64,000 nt of DNA from positions 6,764,001-6,828,000 of the forward strand of contig NZ_AP022870.1 in assembly GCF_011764545.1 (NCBI RefSeq), given 5' to 3'. This document shows positions 51,679 to 61,948 of the stretch, one piece after another. Within the stretch, counting starts at the first letter, position 1, and each line of letters opens with the position of its first letter. The notes below the pieces were generated by a model. That model had not been told where the DNA came from. It saw only the letters and a program-made list of their open reading frames with translations, and made no database searches. The DNA comes from Phytohabitans flavus (GTDB lineage: Bacteria > Actinomycetota > Actinomycetes > Mycobacteriales > Micromonosporaceae). Position numbers and translations under genes: made by a program.

Positions 51679-52665
51679 TCACCGGAGCCGGACGCGCGGG
51701 TCGATGACTGCGTAGAGCAGGTCGACCACGACGTTGGCCAGCACGACGAAGACCGCGGCGATCAGGACAGTCGCCATGATCATGGGTAGGTCGCCGCCGC
51801 GGACGGCGTACACGGCGGTGCGGCCGAGCCCTTGAATGCCGAACGTCGTCTCTGTGATCACCGTGCCGCCGAGCGCCGCGCCAACATCCAGGCCGGCGAT
51901 CGTGACGAGCGGAGTGATCGCCGCGCGCAGCGCGTGCCGGCCGTACACCGCCTTGCTGGCCAACCCTTTGGCCCGCGCGGTACGCACGAAGTCCTCCGAG
52001 AGCGTCTCCAGCATCTGCGCGCGGGCCAGCCGCGCATAGATGGCCGAGAAGAGGAACGCGAGCGCGACCCAGGCCAGTACCAGGCCCTTCGCCCAGTCGA
52101 GTGGATCGTCCAATATGGACGTGTAGTGCGGGTTGGGCAGGACCTTGAGCTGGTAGACGAAGACGATCAGCAGCACCGCGCCGGTGAAGTACAGCTGTAG
52201 CGACGCCCCGGTCAGCGAAAAGCCGATCGCCAGCCGGTCGACCCAGGTGCCCCGCTTGAGCGCGGAGACCATGCCGAGTCCCACGCCCAGTAGCAGCCAC
52301 AGGATCGCGGCCGGGATCACGATGCTCAGCGTCACCGGGAGCACCCGGGCCAGGGTGTCGGTGACCGCCTCGCTGTTGACGTACGAGTAGCCGAGGCAGG
52401 GCGCGTCGCACCGGCCGCCCTGCGCACTGCCGAGATCGCGGCCGACGAAAATCCCCTTCATGTACGCGGCGTACTGCTCGATCTTCGGGTCGCGCAGGCC
52501 GAGCTCCTCCCGGACCCGCTCCAGCCGCTCGGGGTTGCAGTTCTTCGGGCACATGCCGGTGACCGGGTCGCGCGGCAGCGCGAAGAACATCAGGAAGGCC
52601 AGCACGCTGACCGCGAAGAGGGTGAGCGTCGCGGAGAGCAGCCGCTTGATCAGAAAGCGTGCCAC
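51679..52665 (-). CDS. Peptide ABC transporter permease, DppB type
   Basis: Inner-membrane permease of 328 residues with about six membrane segments. The N-terminus FLIKRLLSATLTLFAVSVLAF is typical. The EAA-like loop contacting the ATPases is DFVRTARAKGLASKAVYGRHALR. The outer loop after segment 1 has four cysteines (MCPKNCN; GRCDAPCLG), possibly two disulfides, an unusual feature. It pairs with the DppC-type permease upstream. Confidence 0.9.
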   Translation of the reverse strand: MARFLIKRLLSATLTLFAVSVLAFLMFFALPRDPVTGMCPKNCNPERLERVREELGLRDPKIEQYAAYMKGIFVGRDLGSAQGGRCDAPCLGYSYVNSEAVTDTLARVLPVTLSIVIPAAILWLLLGVGLGMVSALKRGTWVDRLAIGFSLTGASLQLYFTGAVLLIVFVYQLKVLPNPHYTSILDDPLDWAKGLVLAWVALAFLFSAIYARLARAQMLETLSEDFVRTARAKGLASKAVYGRHALRAAITPLVTIAGLDVGAALGGTVITETTFGIQGLGRTAVYAVRGGDLPMIMATVLIAAVFVVLANVVVDLLYAVIDPRVRLR

Positions 52666-52674
52666 GGTCGGCTC

Positions 52675-53727
52675 CTATCGCGCGTCTTTGGTCGCGGCCG
52701 CGTCCACGCCACCGCCAGGTGGGGGCGCCGCGCGAGCGGACATAGCTGATCTCGGATCGAGCGCGTCGCGGAGCGCGTCGCCGAAGAGGTTGAAGGCCAG
52801 CACGAGGGCGAAGATCGTGATGCCCGGGAAGAAGACGTACGCCGGGTCGCCCTGTAGGTAGTCGATGCTCCGGAAGATCATCACGCCGAAGTCGGGCGTG
52901 GGGTCGCGGATGCCGATGTTGAGGAACGAGAGCGCCGCCTCGCCGGTCACGTACGCGGGAACGGCCAGCGAGAACGACACGAGGATCGGCGCCCACAGGT
53001 TTGGCAGCAGCTGGCGGAAGAGCATGTGCCCGAGCCCTGCGCCGCACGCCCGGGCCGCCTCGACGAACTCCCGCTCGCGCAGCGAGATCACCTGCCCGCG
53101 GACGAGGCGGGCCATGCCGGTCCAGCCGAACGTCGCGAAGATCCCGATCAGCACCGCCACCCGGAACCAGGTGGGTACCTCGTCGCGCGGGCCGTAGAAG
53201 CGCAGCTCGACGGTTGGCATCACGGCCAGCGCGAAGATCAGGAAGGGCAGCGCGAGCGCGAGGTCGGTGATCCAGCCGATCACCGCGTCGACCCAGCCGC
53301 CCAGGTAGCCGGCGAGGATGCCGAGCGTGATGCCGATCAGCGAGGTGAGCAGTGCCGCCATGACCGCGATCAGCAGCGACGTGCGGATCCCGTAGACGAG
53401 GCGGATGAAGATGTCCCGGCCGGACCCCGGCTCGAGGCCGAACCAGTGCTCGCCCGAGATCCCACCCGCGTAGCCGAGCGGCATGCCGTCGCTGCGCCGC
53501 AGCTTCTCCTGAAACTGGTCGTACGGCCCGATCCCGTACGCCAGCTCGATCAGCGGGGCGAGGATCGCGACGAGCAGGAAGAAGGCGAGCACGCCGCCGC
53601 TGATCACCGCGACCCTGTCGCGGCGCAGGCGAGCCCAGGCGAGCTGGCCCGGCGAGCGACCCGCGATGTCGATGCCGTTGGGCGGCGGTGGCGCCTCAGG
53701 GCGTGCGATCTCGGTGGACAGGCTCAC
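52675..53727 (-). CDS. Peptide ABC transporter permease, DppC type
   Basis: A 350-residue permease. The start is GTG 53727 (VSLSTEIARPEAPPPPNG), which overlaps the DppF-type gene's stop by four bases. The coupling loop is EFVEAARACGAGLGHMLFRQLLPN. About six membrane segments, with a longer first outer loop (QFQEKLRRSDGMPLGYAGG) and an Ala/Pro-rich C-terminal tail (ARAAPPPGGGVDAAATKDAR). It forms the channel with the DppB-type permease 9 bases downstream. Confidence 0.9.
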   Translation of the reverse strand: MSLSTEIARPEAPPPPNGIDIAGRSPGQLAWARLRRDRVAVISGGVLAFFLLVAILAPLIELAYGIGPYDQFQEKLRRSDGMPLGYAGGISGEHWFGLEPGSGRDIFIRLVYGIRTSLLIAVMAALLTSLIGITLGILAGYLGGWVDAVIGWITDLALALPFLIFALAVMPTVELRFYGPRDEVPTWFRVAVLIGIFATFGWTGMARLVRGQVISLREREFVEAARACGAGLGHMLFRQLLPNLWAPILVSFSLAVPAYVTGEAALSFLNIGIRDPTPDFGVMIFRSIDYLQGDPAYVFFPGITIFALVLAFNLFGDALRDALDPRSAMSARAAPPPGGGVDAAATKDAR

Positions 53728-54663
53728 TGCTGGCCCCCTTCCGGGTGATGGCAAGCCACGCCGTCGACAAGCGGAGGCGCAGTCGTGGCACAGACGTCCT
53801 GTGCCTTCCAGCAGCGGGTGCGGAAGCCGCACCCGGTCGGCGGGTCGAGCGGCGTCGGTACGTCCCCGGCCAGGCGGATCCGCCCGCTCGCCCGTGCGGG
53901 TGCGGAGACATCGGGTACGGCAGAGAGCAGCGCCCGGGTGTATGGGTGGCGCGGCCGCTCGTGGATCTGCTCCCGGTCGCCGATCTCCACGATCCGCCCG
54001 AGGTACATCACCGCGACCCGCTGGCAGAAGTGCCGTACCACCGCGAGGTCGTGGGCGATGAACACGAACGCCAGCCCGAGGTCGCGCTGCAACCCGCGGA
54101 GCAGGTTGACGACCTGGGCCTGGATCGACACGTCGAGCGCGGAGACCGGCTCGTCCGCGACGATCAGCTTGGGGCGCAGCGCGAGCGCCCGTGCGATGCC
54201 GACCCGCTGCCGCTGCCCGCCGGAAAACTCGTGCGGGTACCGGTTGTAGTGCTCCGGGTTGAGCCCGACCAGCTCCAGCAGCTCGCGTACCCGCTGCTTG
54301 ACGCCGCCCGGCGGCCTGATCCCGTTGACCTCCAGGGGCATCGCGACGATCCGCCCGACCGTGTGCCGGGGATTCAGAGACGCGTACGGGTCCTGGAAGA
54401 TGATCTGTAGGTCCTGCCGCAACGACCGCAGCTCGCGCCGCCCGAGGTGGCTGATGTCCCGCCCCTCGAAGACGATCCGGCCGCCGGTCGGCTCCAGCAG
54501 GCGCACGAGCATCCGCCCGGTGGTCGTCTTGCCGCAGCCCGATTCGCCTACGAGCCCGAGCGTCTCGCCGGCCGCCACCTCGAAGTCGATCCCGTCGACC
54601 GCGCGCACCACACCTCGGCCACGCACCGGGAAGTGCTTCGTCAGCCCTTCCACCTTCAGCAGC

Positions 54664-54674
<11 letters not shown>
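53724..54674 (-). CDS. Peptide ABC transporter ATP-binding protein, DppF type
   Basis: ATPase of 316 residues. Walker A is GESGCGKTT, the ABC signature FSGGQRQRVGIARAL, Walker B LIVADEPVSALDV, and the H-loop is in VFIAHDLAVVRHF. The C-terminal oligopeptide-type domain has GCGFRTRCWKAQDVC, cysteines that in related proteins bind an iron-sulfur cluster. It overlaps the upstream DppD-type gene by 11 bases. Confidence 0.92.
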
Positions 54675-55671
<997 letters not shown>

Positions 55672-55753
55672 TCGTAGAGAACTTGCAGCGCTTCGCTGAG
55701 GATGAAAATAAGCTACAAGGTGGCCTCCTGTCAGTAGCCGCTACCGTAGTGAG

Positions 55754-56797
55754 ATGGCGGCTCGGCGCTCTGCCCTTTTTGGACGCGCCCTCACGGCCGG
55801 GCTGCTCGCGCTAGCGGGCTGCCACGGCGGGGTGCCAGCGCCGCGCGCCGAGACGCTCACCTTCCACACGCTCACGTACTCGCCGGCGGCCGACCAATCC
55901 GACCGCGCGCTCGCCAGCCTGCGGAAGATCGACGACCACCCGCTGTACGAGATGACGTACGACGGCCCGGCACCCCGGCTCGCGCCGCCCGAGGCCACGC
56001 CCAAGGTGATCGCGCTGCCGGCCGGCCGCGACGCGTTCGCGTGCACGGTCTTCCTCGCCGCCGGCCACGCCAAGCGCCCGGTGCTCGGCCGCAACTTCGA
56101 CTGGGACCACAGTCCGGCCCTCGTGCTGACCTCCCGCCCGCCCGACGCGTACGACTCGATCTCGCTGGTCGACCTCTCCTACCTGGGCTTCGACCACCCC
56201 CGCCTGGCCAAGCTCGACGATCCGGCGGCTAAGCGCGATCTGCTGCTCGCGTCGACGCTCCCCTTCGACGGCATGAACGAGCACGGTCTCGCGATCGGGA
56301 TGGCCCAGGTCGACGGCGCGGCCCAGGTCCGGCCGGGCGCGCGGGAGGTCGGCTCGCTCGCGGTCATCCGCCTGGCGCTCGACACCGCGCGCACCGTGGA
56401 CGAGGCGATCCGCGTATTCGAGGCGTACACGCTCGACTGGAGCGGCGGCCCATCACTGCACTACCTGGTTGCCGACGCGACGGGTGACTCGGCGGTGATC
56501 GAGTTCGCCACCGGCACGATGACCGTCACCCGCGGCGACCGACGCTGGCAACTGATGACCAACTTCAACCTGAGCACGTCCGACGCCGCTGAGCGCGCGG
56601 CCGACTGGCGCTACGCGGCAGGCTTGAAGGAACTGGACGCGGTGGGCGGCAAGCTGGATCCGGGTGCGGCGATGACGCTGCTGCGCACGCTCCGCCAGGG
56701 CCACACCCAGTGGTCAGTCGTCTACGACCTCAAGGCCGGCACCGCCGCCGTAGCGACCGGTCAACGTTACGACCGCATCCACCACACCACGCTCTAG
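55754..56797 (+). CDS. Ntn-hydrolase-type lipoprotein (C45 / choloylglycine-hydrolase-like)
   Basis: A 347-residue exported lipoprotein with lipobox LLALAGC (Cys23). The probable catalytic nucleophile is Cys97 in GRDAFACTVFLAAGH, followed by the family motif GRNFDWDH (~112-119) and the later NFNLS asparagine region. Such linear C-N amide hydrolases cut acyl-amides or N-acyl amino acids after self-processing; here Cys97 is not N-terminal, so removal of residues 1-96 is expected. It is divergent from the peptide transporter, which suggests that its products may be imported. Confidence 0.78.
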   Translation: MAARRSALFGRALTAGLLALAGCHGGVPAPRAETLTFHTLTYSPAADQSDRALASLRKIDDHPLYEMTYDGPAPRLAPPEATPKVIALPAGRDAFACTVFLAAGHAKRPVLGRNFDWDHSPALVLTSRPPDAYDSISLVDLSYLGFDHPRLAKLDDPAAKRDLLLASTLPFDGMNEHGLAIGMAQVDGAAQVRPGAREVGSLAVIRLALDTARTVDEAIRVFEAYTLDWSGGPSLHYLVADATGDSAVIEFATGTMTVTRGDRRWQLMTNFNLSTSDAAERAADWRYAAGLKELDAVGGKLDPGAAMTLLRTLRQGHTQWSVVYDLKAGTAAVATGQRYDRIHHTTL

Positions 56798-56861
56798 TGG
56801 CTATGACTACGTGGGAGGATTGCACCGAAGGTACGCAGGTCGAGACGCTTGGGAGGTGACA

Positions 56862-57419
56862 GTGACCGCGATGATCCCCACTGCCCATCACGGGCCGTGG
56901 ACCGAGGAGGAGTACCTTGCGCTCGGCGAGGACAACGACCGGATCGAGCTTTTCGACGGCGACCTCCACGTGACCGCCTCCCCGAGCCCGTGGCACCAGC
57001 GGGTCTGCCGCAAGCTCGCAACCTCTCTGGAAGAAGGCGCCGAAGATCGCGGCCTGCACGTCCATTGGGCCGTCAATCTGCGCCTGAAGCCAAGCCGGAT
57101 CGTGATACCAGATCTCGCGATCACGACCGTGATCGACTTTGACGAGCGGGTCGTTCCCGGAAGCAGTGCGGTGCTCGTCTGCGAGGTCACCTCTCCCAGC
57201 AACGCAGCGACGGACAAAGTGCTCAAGATGCACTACTACGCCGAGGCCGGCATTCCCTGGTACCTCATTGTCGAGCACAACACGTTCGCACTGCGCCTGT
57301 TTCGGCTTCAGGGCGGTACCTACGTCGAACGCCACACCGCTGAGCCAGGTGAGGTGCTCAGGTTGATCGAGCCGGTAACGGCCGAAATACGGCCTGAGTC
57401 GTTGCTGCCGCCGCGCTGA
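56862..57419 (+). CDS. Uma2-family (DUF820) PD-(D/E)XK nuclease-fold protein
   Basis: A 185-residue protein. GTG 56862 (VTAMIPTAHHGPWTEEEYLAL) is chosen because GGGAGG lies 5 bases upstream; ATG 56871 is also possible. The nuclease-fold core is visible in order: NDRIELFDGDLHV, PSRIVIPDLAITTV (the Asp) and AVLVCEVTSPSNAATDKVLKMHYYAEAGIPWYLIV (Glu and Lys). Uma2-family genes are very numerous in cyanobacteria and actinobacteria and often mobile. The biological role is unknown. Confidence 0.8.
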   Translation: MTAMIPTAHHGPWTEEEYLALGEDNDRIELFDGDLHVTASPSPWHQRVCRKLATSLEEGAEDRGLHVHWAVNLRLKPSRIVIPDLAITTVIDFDERVVPGSSAVLVCEVTSPSNAATDKVLKMHYYAEAGIPWYLIVEHNTFALRLFRLQGGTYVERHTAEPGEVLRLIEPVTAEIRPESLLPPR

Positions 57420-57441
57420 TCGGCGCATAGGGTCGTTTGCT

Positions 57442-58877
57442 ATGACCCACTTCGACGTGGCTACCGCCGCGGTGCAGGCCGCGCTGGACGCCGGGGCGCG
57501 TTACGCCGACGCCCGGGTGATGCACCGGCGCTATGAGGCGATGTCCGCCAGAAACGGCGACATTGAGGATCTCAACCAGAGCGAGGACGCCGGCATCGGC
57601 GTACGGGCGCTCGTCGGCAGCGGCTGGGGCTTCTACGCCGTACCCGACCTCTCCGACGCCGCCGCCCGCGCGGCCGGCAGCCGGGCCGCGAAGACCGCGG
57701 CGGCCAGCGCGCGGGTGCCGGGCCCCGCGACGGACCTGGCGCCGGTCGGTGCCGGGGCCGGCTCGTGGGCCTCGGCCTGCGAGATCGACCCGCTCACCGT
57801 GCCCCTTTCCGACAAGGGCGACCTGCTGGTACACGCGACCAAGACGATGCGCGAGCACGGCGCGGACGTGGCCGAGGGGCTGTACCAGGTCTGGGACACC
57901 GAGAAGTGGTTCGTGTCCAGCGAGGGGCACCGGATCGACCAACACATCCGGGAGTGCGGCGCGGGCATCTCGTCCACCGCGATCGGCGAGGGCGAGGTGC
58001 AGCGGCGCAGCTACCCGGCCTACCGAGGGCAGTACGGCACGCGCGGCTGGGAGCTGGTCCAGGAGCTCGACATCGCCGCCCACGCGGCCCGTATCGCCGA
58101 CGAGTCGCGGGCCCTGCTCACCGCCCCGCTCTGCCCGGCCGGCGAGACCACGCTGATCCTGGGCGGCGAGCAGATGGCGCTACAGATCCACGAGTCGGTG
58201 GGGCACGCGATTGAGCTGGACCGGATCCTCGGGTGGGAGGCCGCGTTCGCCGGTACGTCCTGGCTCGACCTCGACCAGCTGGGCAGCCTCCACTACGGGT
58301 CCGAGCTGATGAACATCACCATCGATCCGACGATCCCCGGCGCGCTGGGCAGCTTCGGCTTCGACGACGAGGGCACCCCGGCCGCGCGGCGCGACGCGGT
58401 GCGCGAAGGGCGCTGGGTCGGCGTGCTGGCCGGGCGGGACTCGGCCGCGGTGGCCGGGCTCGACTACGCGGGCAGCGTACGGGCCGACGGGTGGTCCCGC
58501 CTGCCCATGGTGCGGATGACGAACGTCGGCCTCGAACCCGGCCCGCACACGCTCGAAGAGATGATCGCCGCCACCGACGACGGCGTCTTCATGGAGACCA
58601 ACCGCTCCTGGTCGATCGACGACAAGCGGCTCAACTTCCAGTTCGGCACCGAGATCGCGTACGAGATCAAGAACGGGCGGCAGGGACGGATGCTGCGCAA
58701 CCCCACGTACACCGGGATCGGTCCGATCTTCTGGCGCTCGATGGACATGCTCTCCTCGGAGAGCATCGCGTGGGGTACCCCAACTGCGGCAAGGGCCAGC
58801 CTGGCCAGGTCGGACACACCGGCCACCCGGCCGCGCCGGCCAGGTTCCAGAACGTGCGGGTTGGTGTTCGTGGATAA
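57442..58877 (+). CDS. tldD: TldD-family metallopeptidase (one suspected frameshift near the 3' end)
   Basis: The zinc-bearing subunit of the TldD/TldE protease, which matures some modified peptides and degrades unfolded ones. H250-E251-x-x-x-H254 is in IHESVGHAIELDRILGWE. It starts at ATG 57442 (MTHFDVATAAVQAAL). The frame breaks at the C run 58778-58781. One more C gives SIAWGTPNCGKGQPGQ, the usual TldD C-terminus, ending FQNVRVGVRG at TAA 58875-58877. The repaired length is 478 residues. tldE follows after 60 bp. Confidence 0.9.
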
Positions 58878-58913
58878 GGGAGAAGGAGCGCAGCGAGTGA
58901 ACCGTTATCCACG
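58869..58913 (+). promoter_or_regulatory. CGTGGATAA inverted repeat spanning the tldD stop
   Basis: CGTGGATAA (58869-58877), which includes the tldD TAA stop, is mirrored by TTATCCACG (58905-58913) around a 27-base loop. Each arm is one base off a DnaA box. The loop contains GGAGCGCAGCGAG, a degenerate form of the actinobacterial repeat also present in dapC. Confidence 0.5.
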
Positions 58914-58937
58914 GATTTCAGAGAGGCAGTGGGGTTG

Positions 58938-60298
58938 ATGGAGGACATCGCGCGCCGCGTCCTTTCGATGGTGGGTCCGGGCGTCGAGGCGGAGGTCTTC
59001 GTCGGCCACACCGCGCTGGCGCTGACCCGCTTCGCCAACTCGTTCATCCATCAGAACGTCGCCGACGCCACCACCTCGGTACGCCTGCGCCTGCACGCGG
59101 ACGGGCGGACCGCGAGCGGCTCGACCACCGTCACCACCGACGAGGGCCTGGCCGGTCTGGTGCGGCGGACCCGGGAGGCGGCCCGCCTGCTGCCGCCCGA
59201 CCCGGCCTGGCCGGGACTCGCGCCGCCGGCGCCGCTCGCCGGCGAGGGCAACTGGGACGAGGCCACCGCGCAGGCCTCGCCCGACGCGCGGGCGGATCGG
59301 GTACACGCGTTCGTGGACGCCGCCGGCGGGCTGGAGACGGCCGGCTACTGCCGCACGATGTACGCGGCCGGTGCGTTCGCCAACTCGGCGGGCCAGTCGG
59401 TCACCGGCCGCACCGCCGAGGTGGCGATGGACGCGATCGCCCGGATCGAGGGTGCTGACGGCCTCGGCCGCCTCGCCAGCGGGCGGCTGTCCGAGGTGGA
59501 CGGCGCGGTGCTCGGCGCCCGCGCCGCCGCCAAGGCCCGGGCCAGCGCTGACGCGGTGGAGCTGCCGCCCGGCCGGTACGAGGTGGTGCTGGAGGCCCCG
59601 GCGGTCGCCGACCTGCTCCAGAACCTCGCGCTGTACGGCTTCAACGGCAAGGCCTACAACGAGCGCCGGTCGTTCGCCGAGCCGGGCGCGGAGCAGTTCG
59701 ACCGCGCGATCACGCTTGTCGACGACACGCTCGGTGCGGCCGGGCTGGGCCTTCCCTTCGACGCGGAGGGCACGCCGAAGCGGCGGGTGGCGTTCGTGTC
59801 GTCGGGCGTGACCGAGTCGCTGGCCCACGACCGCCGTACCGCGGCCGAGGCGGGCGCGGAGACGACCGGGCACGCGCTCCCGGGCGGCAACACGTTCGGC
59901 GCGTTCCCGGCGAGCATGCGCCTCGAGCCCGGCCCGGCGTCCGCCTCGCCGACCGAGCTGGGTGTCGTCGTGGACCCGGCGGCCGCGGCACTGGTGGCCG
60001 GCGTCGAGCGCGGGCTGCTGGTGACCGACCTCTGGTACACCCGGGTGCTCGACCCGAAGAGCCTCGTGGTTACCGGCCTGACCCGCAACGGGGTCTGGCT
60101 GATCGAAAACGGTGAGATCACCACGCCGGTGCGAAACTTCCGGTTCACCCAGTCGTACCCGCAGGCGCTGGCGCCGGGCGCGGTACTCGGGTGGGCTCGG
60201 CCGTCACGACGGTGCCCGACGGTTGGGGCGCCGCCTGGCGTACCGCGCCGGCCGTCCGCCTGGCCTCGTGGAACTTCACCGGCGGCGCTTCGGGCTGA
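58938..60298 (+). CDS. tldE: TldE/PmbA-family subunit (one suspected frameshift at the 3' end)
   Basis: The partner of TldD in the TldD/TldE heterodimer; it lacks the zinc HExxxH motif. It starts at ATG 58938 (MEDIARRVLSMVGPG), with GTG 58929 as alternative. Family segments include LTRFANSFIHQNVADA, FNGKAYNERRSF, HALPGGNTFG and LLVTDLWYTRVLDPKSLVVTGLTRNGVWLIENGEI. The frame breaks at the G run 60189-60191; one more G gives GVGSAVTTVPDGWGAA and the normal end LASWNFTGGASG at 60296-60298. The repaired length is 453 residues. Confidence 0.87.
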
Positions 60299-60318
60299 CC
60301 CGCCACCGGCGCCCGTGC

Positions 60319-60357
60319 GATCGAAGCTCCTCCCAGCGACTTGGGGGAGCTTCGATC
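60319..60357 (+). terminator. Terminator hairpin after the tldD-tldE pair
   Basis: GATCGAAGCTCC at 60319 pairs with GGAGCTTCGATC ending 60357, with partial pairing further in. It lies 21 bp past the tldE stop and 30 bp before the next start, and has no T tract. Confidence 0.7.
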
Positions 60358-60386
60358 ATCGAGGCAGGCGTGCTTGACTTGGCGCC

Positions 60387-60988
60387 GTGACGGACGACGA
60401 TGCCCCACGTCCACGCAACCGGCGCCGGACAAGCCGGGCGAGGCACCGGCCAAGCCGACCGCCACCGCGCGGAGCCGCCGCAGGGTCCTCGCCATCGGTG
60501 GCGGGATCCTCGCCGCGCTCGTCATCGCCGTGTGCGCCGGTGGCATCGCCGTGATCAGCGCGATCGACGGCATCATGGACCGCGCCGAGGAAAACGAGCG
60601 GAGCGTAGCCCGTACCGACGCCGCCTGCACCGATCTTGAGCGGCGGCTCAACCGGCTGCTCCCACCCGGCGCGACGGAAAACCCGCGGGCCAGGGCCACC
60701 GCCGTACGTAACGAGAACGCGGCCGTCCGCCCTCTCCTCGCCGAGCTCGACCAGCTCCCCGGCAACCACCGTGAGCACCGGCGGGACTGGCTGGACGCGT
60801 GGAGCCAGCTGGTCGAGGCGCGGTCCGCCTACGCCGGCGCGCTGGACCGCCAGGTCTCCGGCGGGGAGCCGGCCTTCTTCGTGCCGCCGCAGGGGCAGCA
60901 GGGCAAACCCGTGGTGGAGCGGCTGGTGGACGCCGGTCCGGACTCATGCGACGGATCCGTCCGCCGACTGGCCAGCCCAGACCTCTAG
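60387..60988 (+). CDS. Membrane-anchored extracytoplasmic protein (one suspected frameshift)
   Basis: About 200 residues. From GTG 60387 the first residues read VTDDDAP; one C must be added at the run 60403-60406 to continue TSTQPAPDKPGEAPAKP and give 201 whole codons. A single membrane segment (VLAIGGGILAALVIAVCAGGIAVI) follows a basic stretch. The outer part has two cysteines (DAACTDLERRLN; GPDSCDGSV) and a helical middle. I know no family. If the first GTG is wrong, a later start inside the same frame is possible. Confidence 0.6.
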
Positions 60989-61131
60989 CGGGTAGTGAAC
61001 TACTACACAAGGTCATGGACTTACGCAACCGCCCTGACACACGCAAGACTCCCATGCACGTGGCCGTCAACACGCGGCGTAACGTGTAGCACCGAAACCG
61101 CGCGGATGCGCCGTTAGGGAGACATAAAGAA

Positions 61132-61935
61132 ATGACGACTACGGCAACGAGGCCGGGTGCACGGGCGCGCGCCGCCATCGTGGCGAGGACGTTGCGCACG
61201 GACCGGTGGTGGCTGGCACCGCTCATCACTGTCGTCGGGCTCGGCGGTTGGGTCGCGTACGCCACGGTCCGTGTGTTCATGCACGACTTCTACTGGGTCG
61301 CGGACTACCACTACCTGACCCCGTTCTACTCGCCGTGCATCACCGACCGCTGCATACCCGAGGCCGCGCACTTCGGCACCTTCCTGCCGGGCTGGTGGAT
61401 CATCCCGGAGGCCGCCCTCAGCCTCCCGTTCCTGCTGCTCTTCCGGCTCACCTGCTACTACTACCGGAAGGCTTACTACCGCGCCTTCTGGCTGTCGCCG
61501 CCGGCCTGCGCCGTGCCGGACGGCCACAAGACCTACCGCGGTGAGACCCGGTTCCCGCTGATCTTCCAGAACGCCCACCGGTACGCGTTCTACGCCGCCG
61601 GCATCATCTCGCTGGTCAACACGTACGACGCGATCCTGGCGTTCCACAGCCCCGAGGGCTTCGGCTTCGGCCTGGGCAACCTGATCCTGATCGCCAACGT
61701 GGTGATGCTCTGGGCCTACACGATCTCCTGCCACTCGTGCCGGCACATCGTCGGTGGCCGGCTCAAGCACTTCTCCAAGCACCCGATGCGCTACCGCGCC
61801 TGGACGTTCGTCTCGAAGCTGAACGTCCGGCACATGCAGCTCGCGTGGATCACGCTGGGCACGCTCGCGCTGACGGACTTCTACATCATGGCCGTGTCCG
61901 CGGGCTGGTTCTCGGACCTCCGGTTCATCAACTGA
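61132..61935 (+). CDS. sdhC: Succinate dehydrogenase membrane anchor, Sdh1 type
   Basis: Membrane anchor of 267 residues with about five membrane segments (APLITVVGLGGWVAYATVRV; WWIIPEAALSLPFLLLFRL; YAFYAAGIISLVNTY; NLILIANVVMLWAYTI; LGTLALTDFYIMAVSAGW). Histidines in WVADYHYL, FQNAHRY and SCHSCRHIVGG are candidate heme or quinone ligands. This single-protein anchor resembles Rv0249c of the mycobacterial Sdh1 enzyme, not the paired SdhC/SdhD type. The start ATG 61132 follows AGGGAGA. It is the first gene of sdhCAB, 13 bp before sdhA. Confidence 0.87.
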   Translation: MTTTATRPGARARAAIVARTLRTDRWWLAPLITVVGLGGWVAYATVRVFMHDFYWVADYHYLTPFYSPCITDRCIPEAAHFGTFLPGWWIIPEAALSLPFLLLFRLTCYYYRKAYYRAFWLSPPACAVPDGHKTYRGETRFPLIFQNAHRYAFYAAGIISLVNTYDAILAFHSPEGFGFGLGNLILIANVVMLWAYTISCHSCRHIVGGRLKHFSKHPMRYRAWTFVSKLNVRHMQLAWITLGTLALTDFYIMAVSAGWFSDLRFIN

Positions 61936-61948
61936 GGACACCCAAGAT

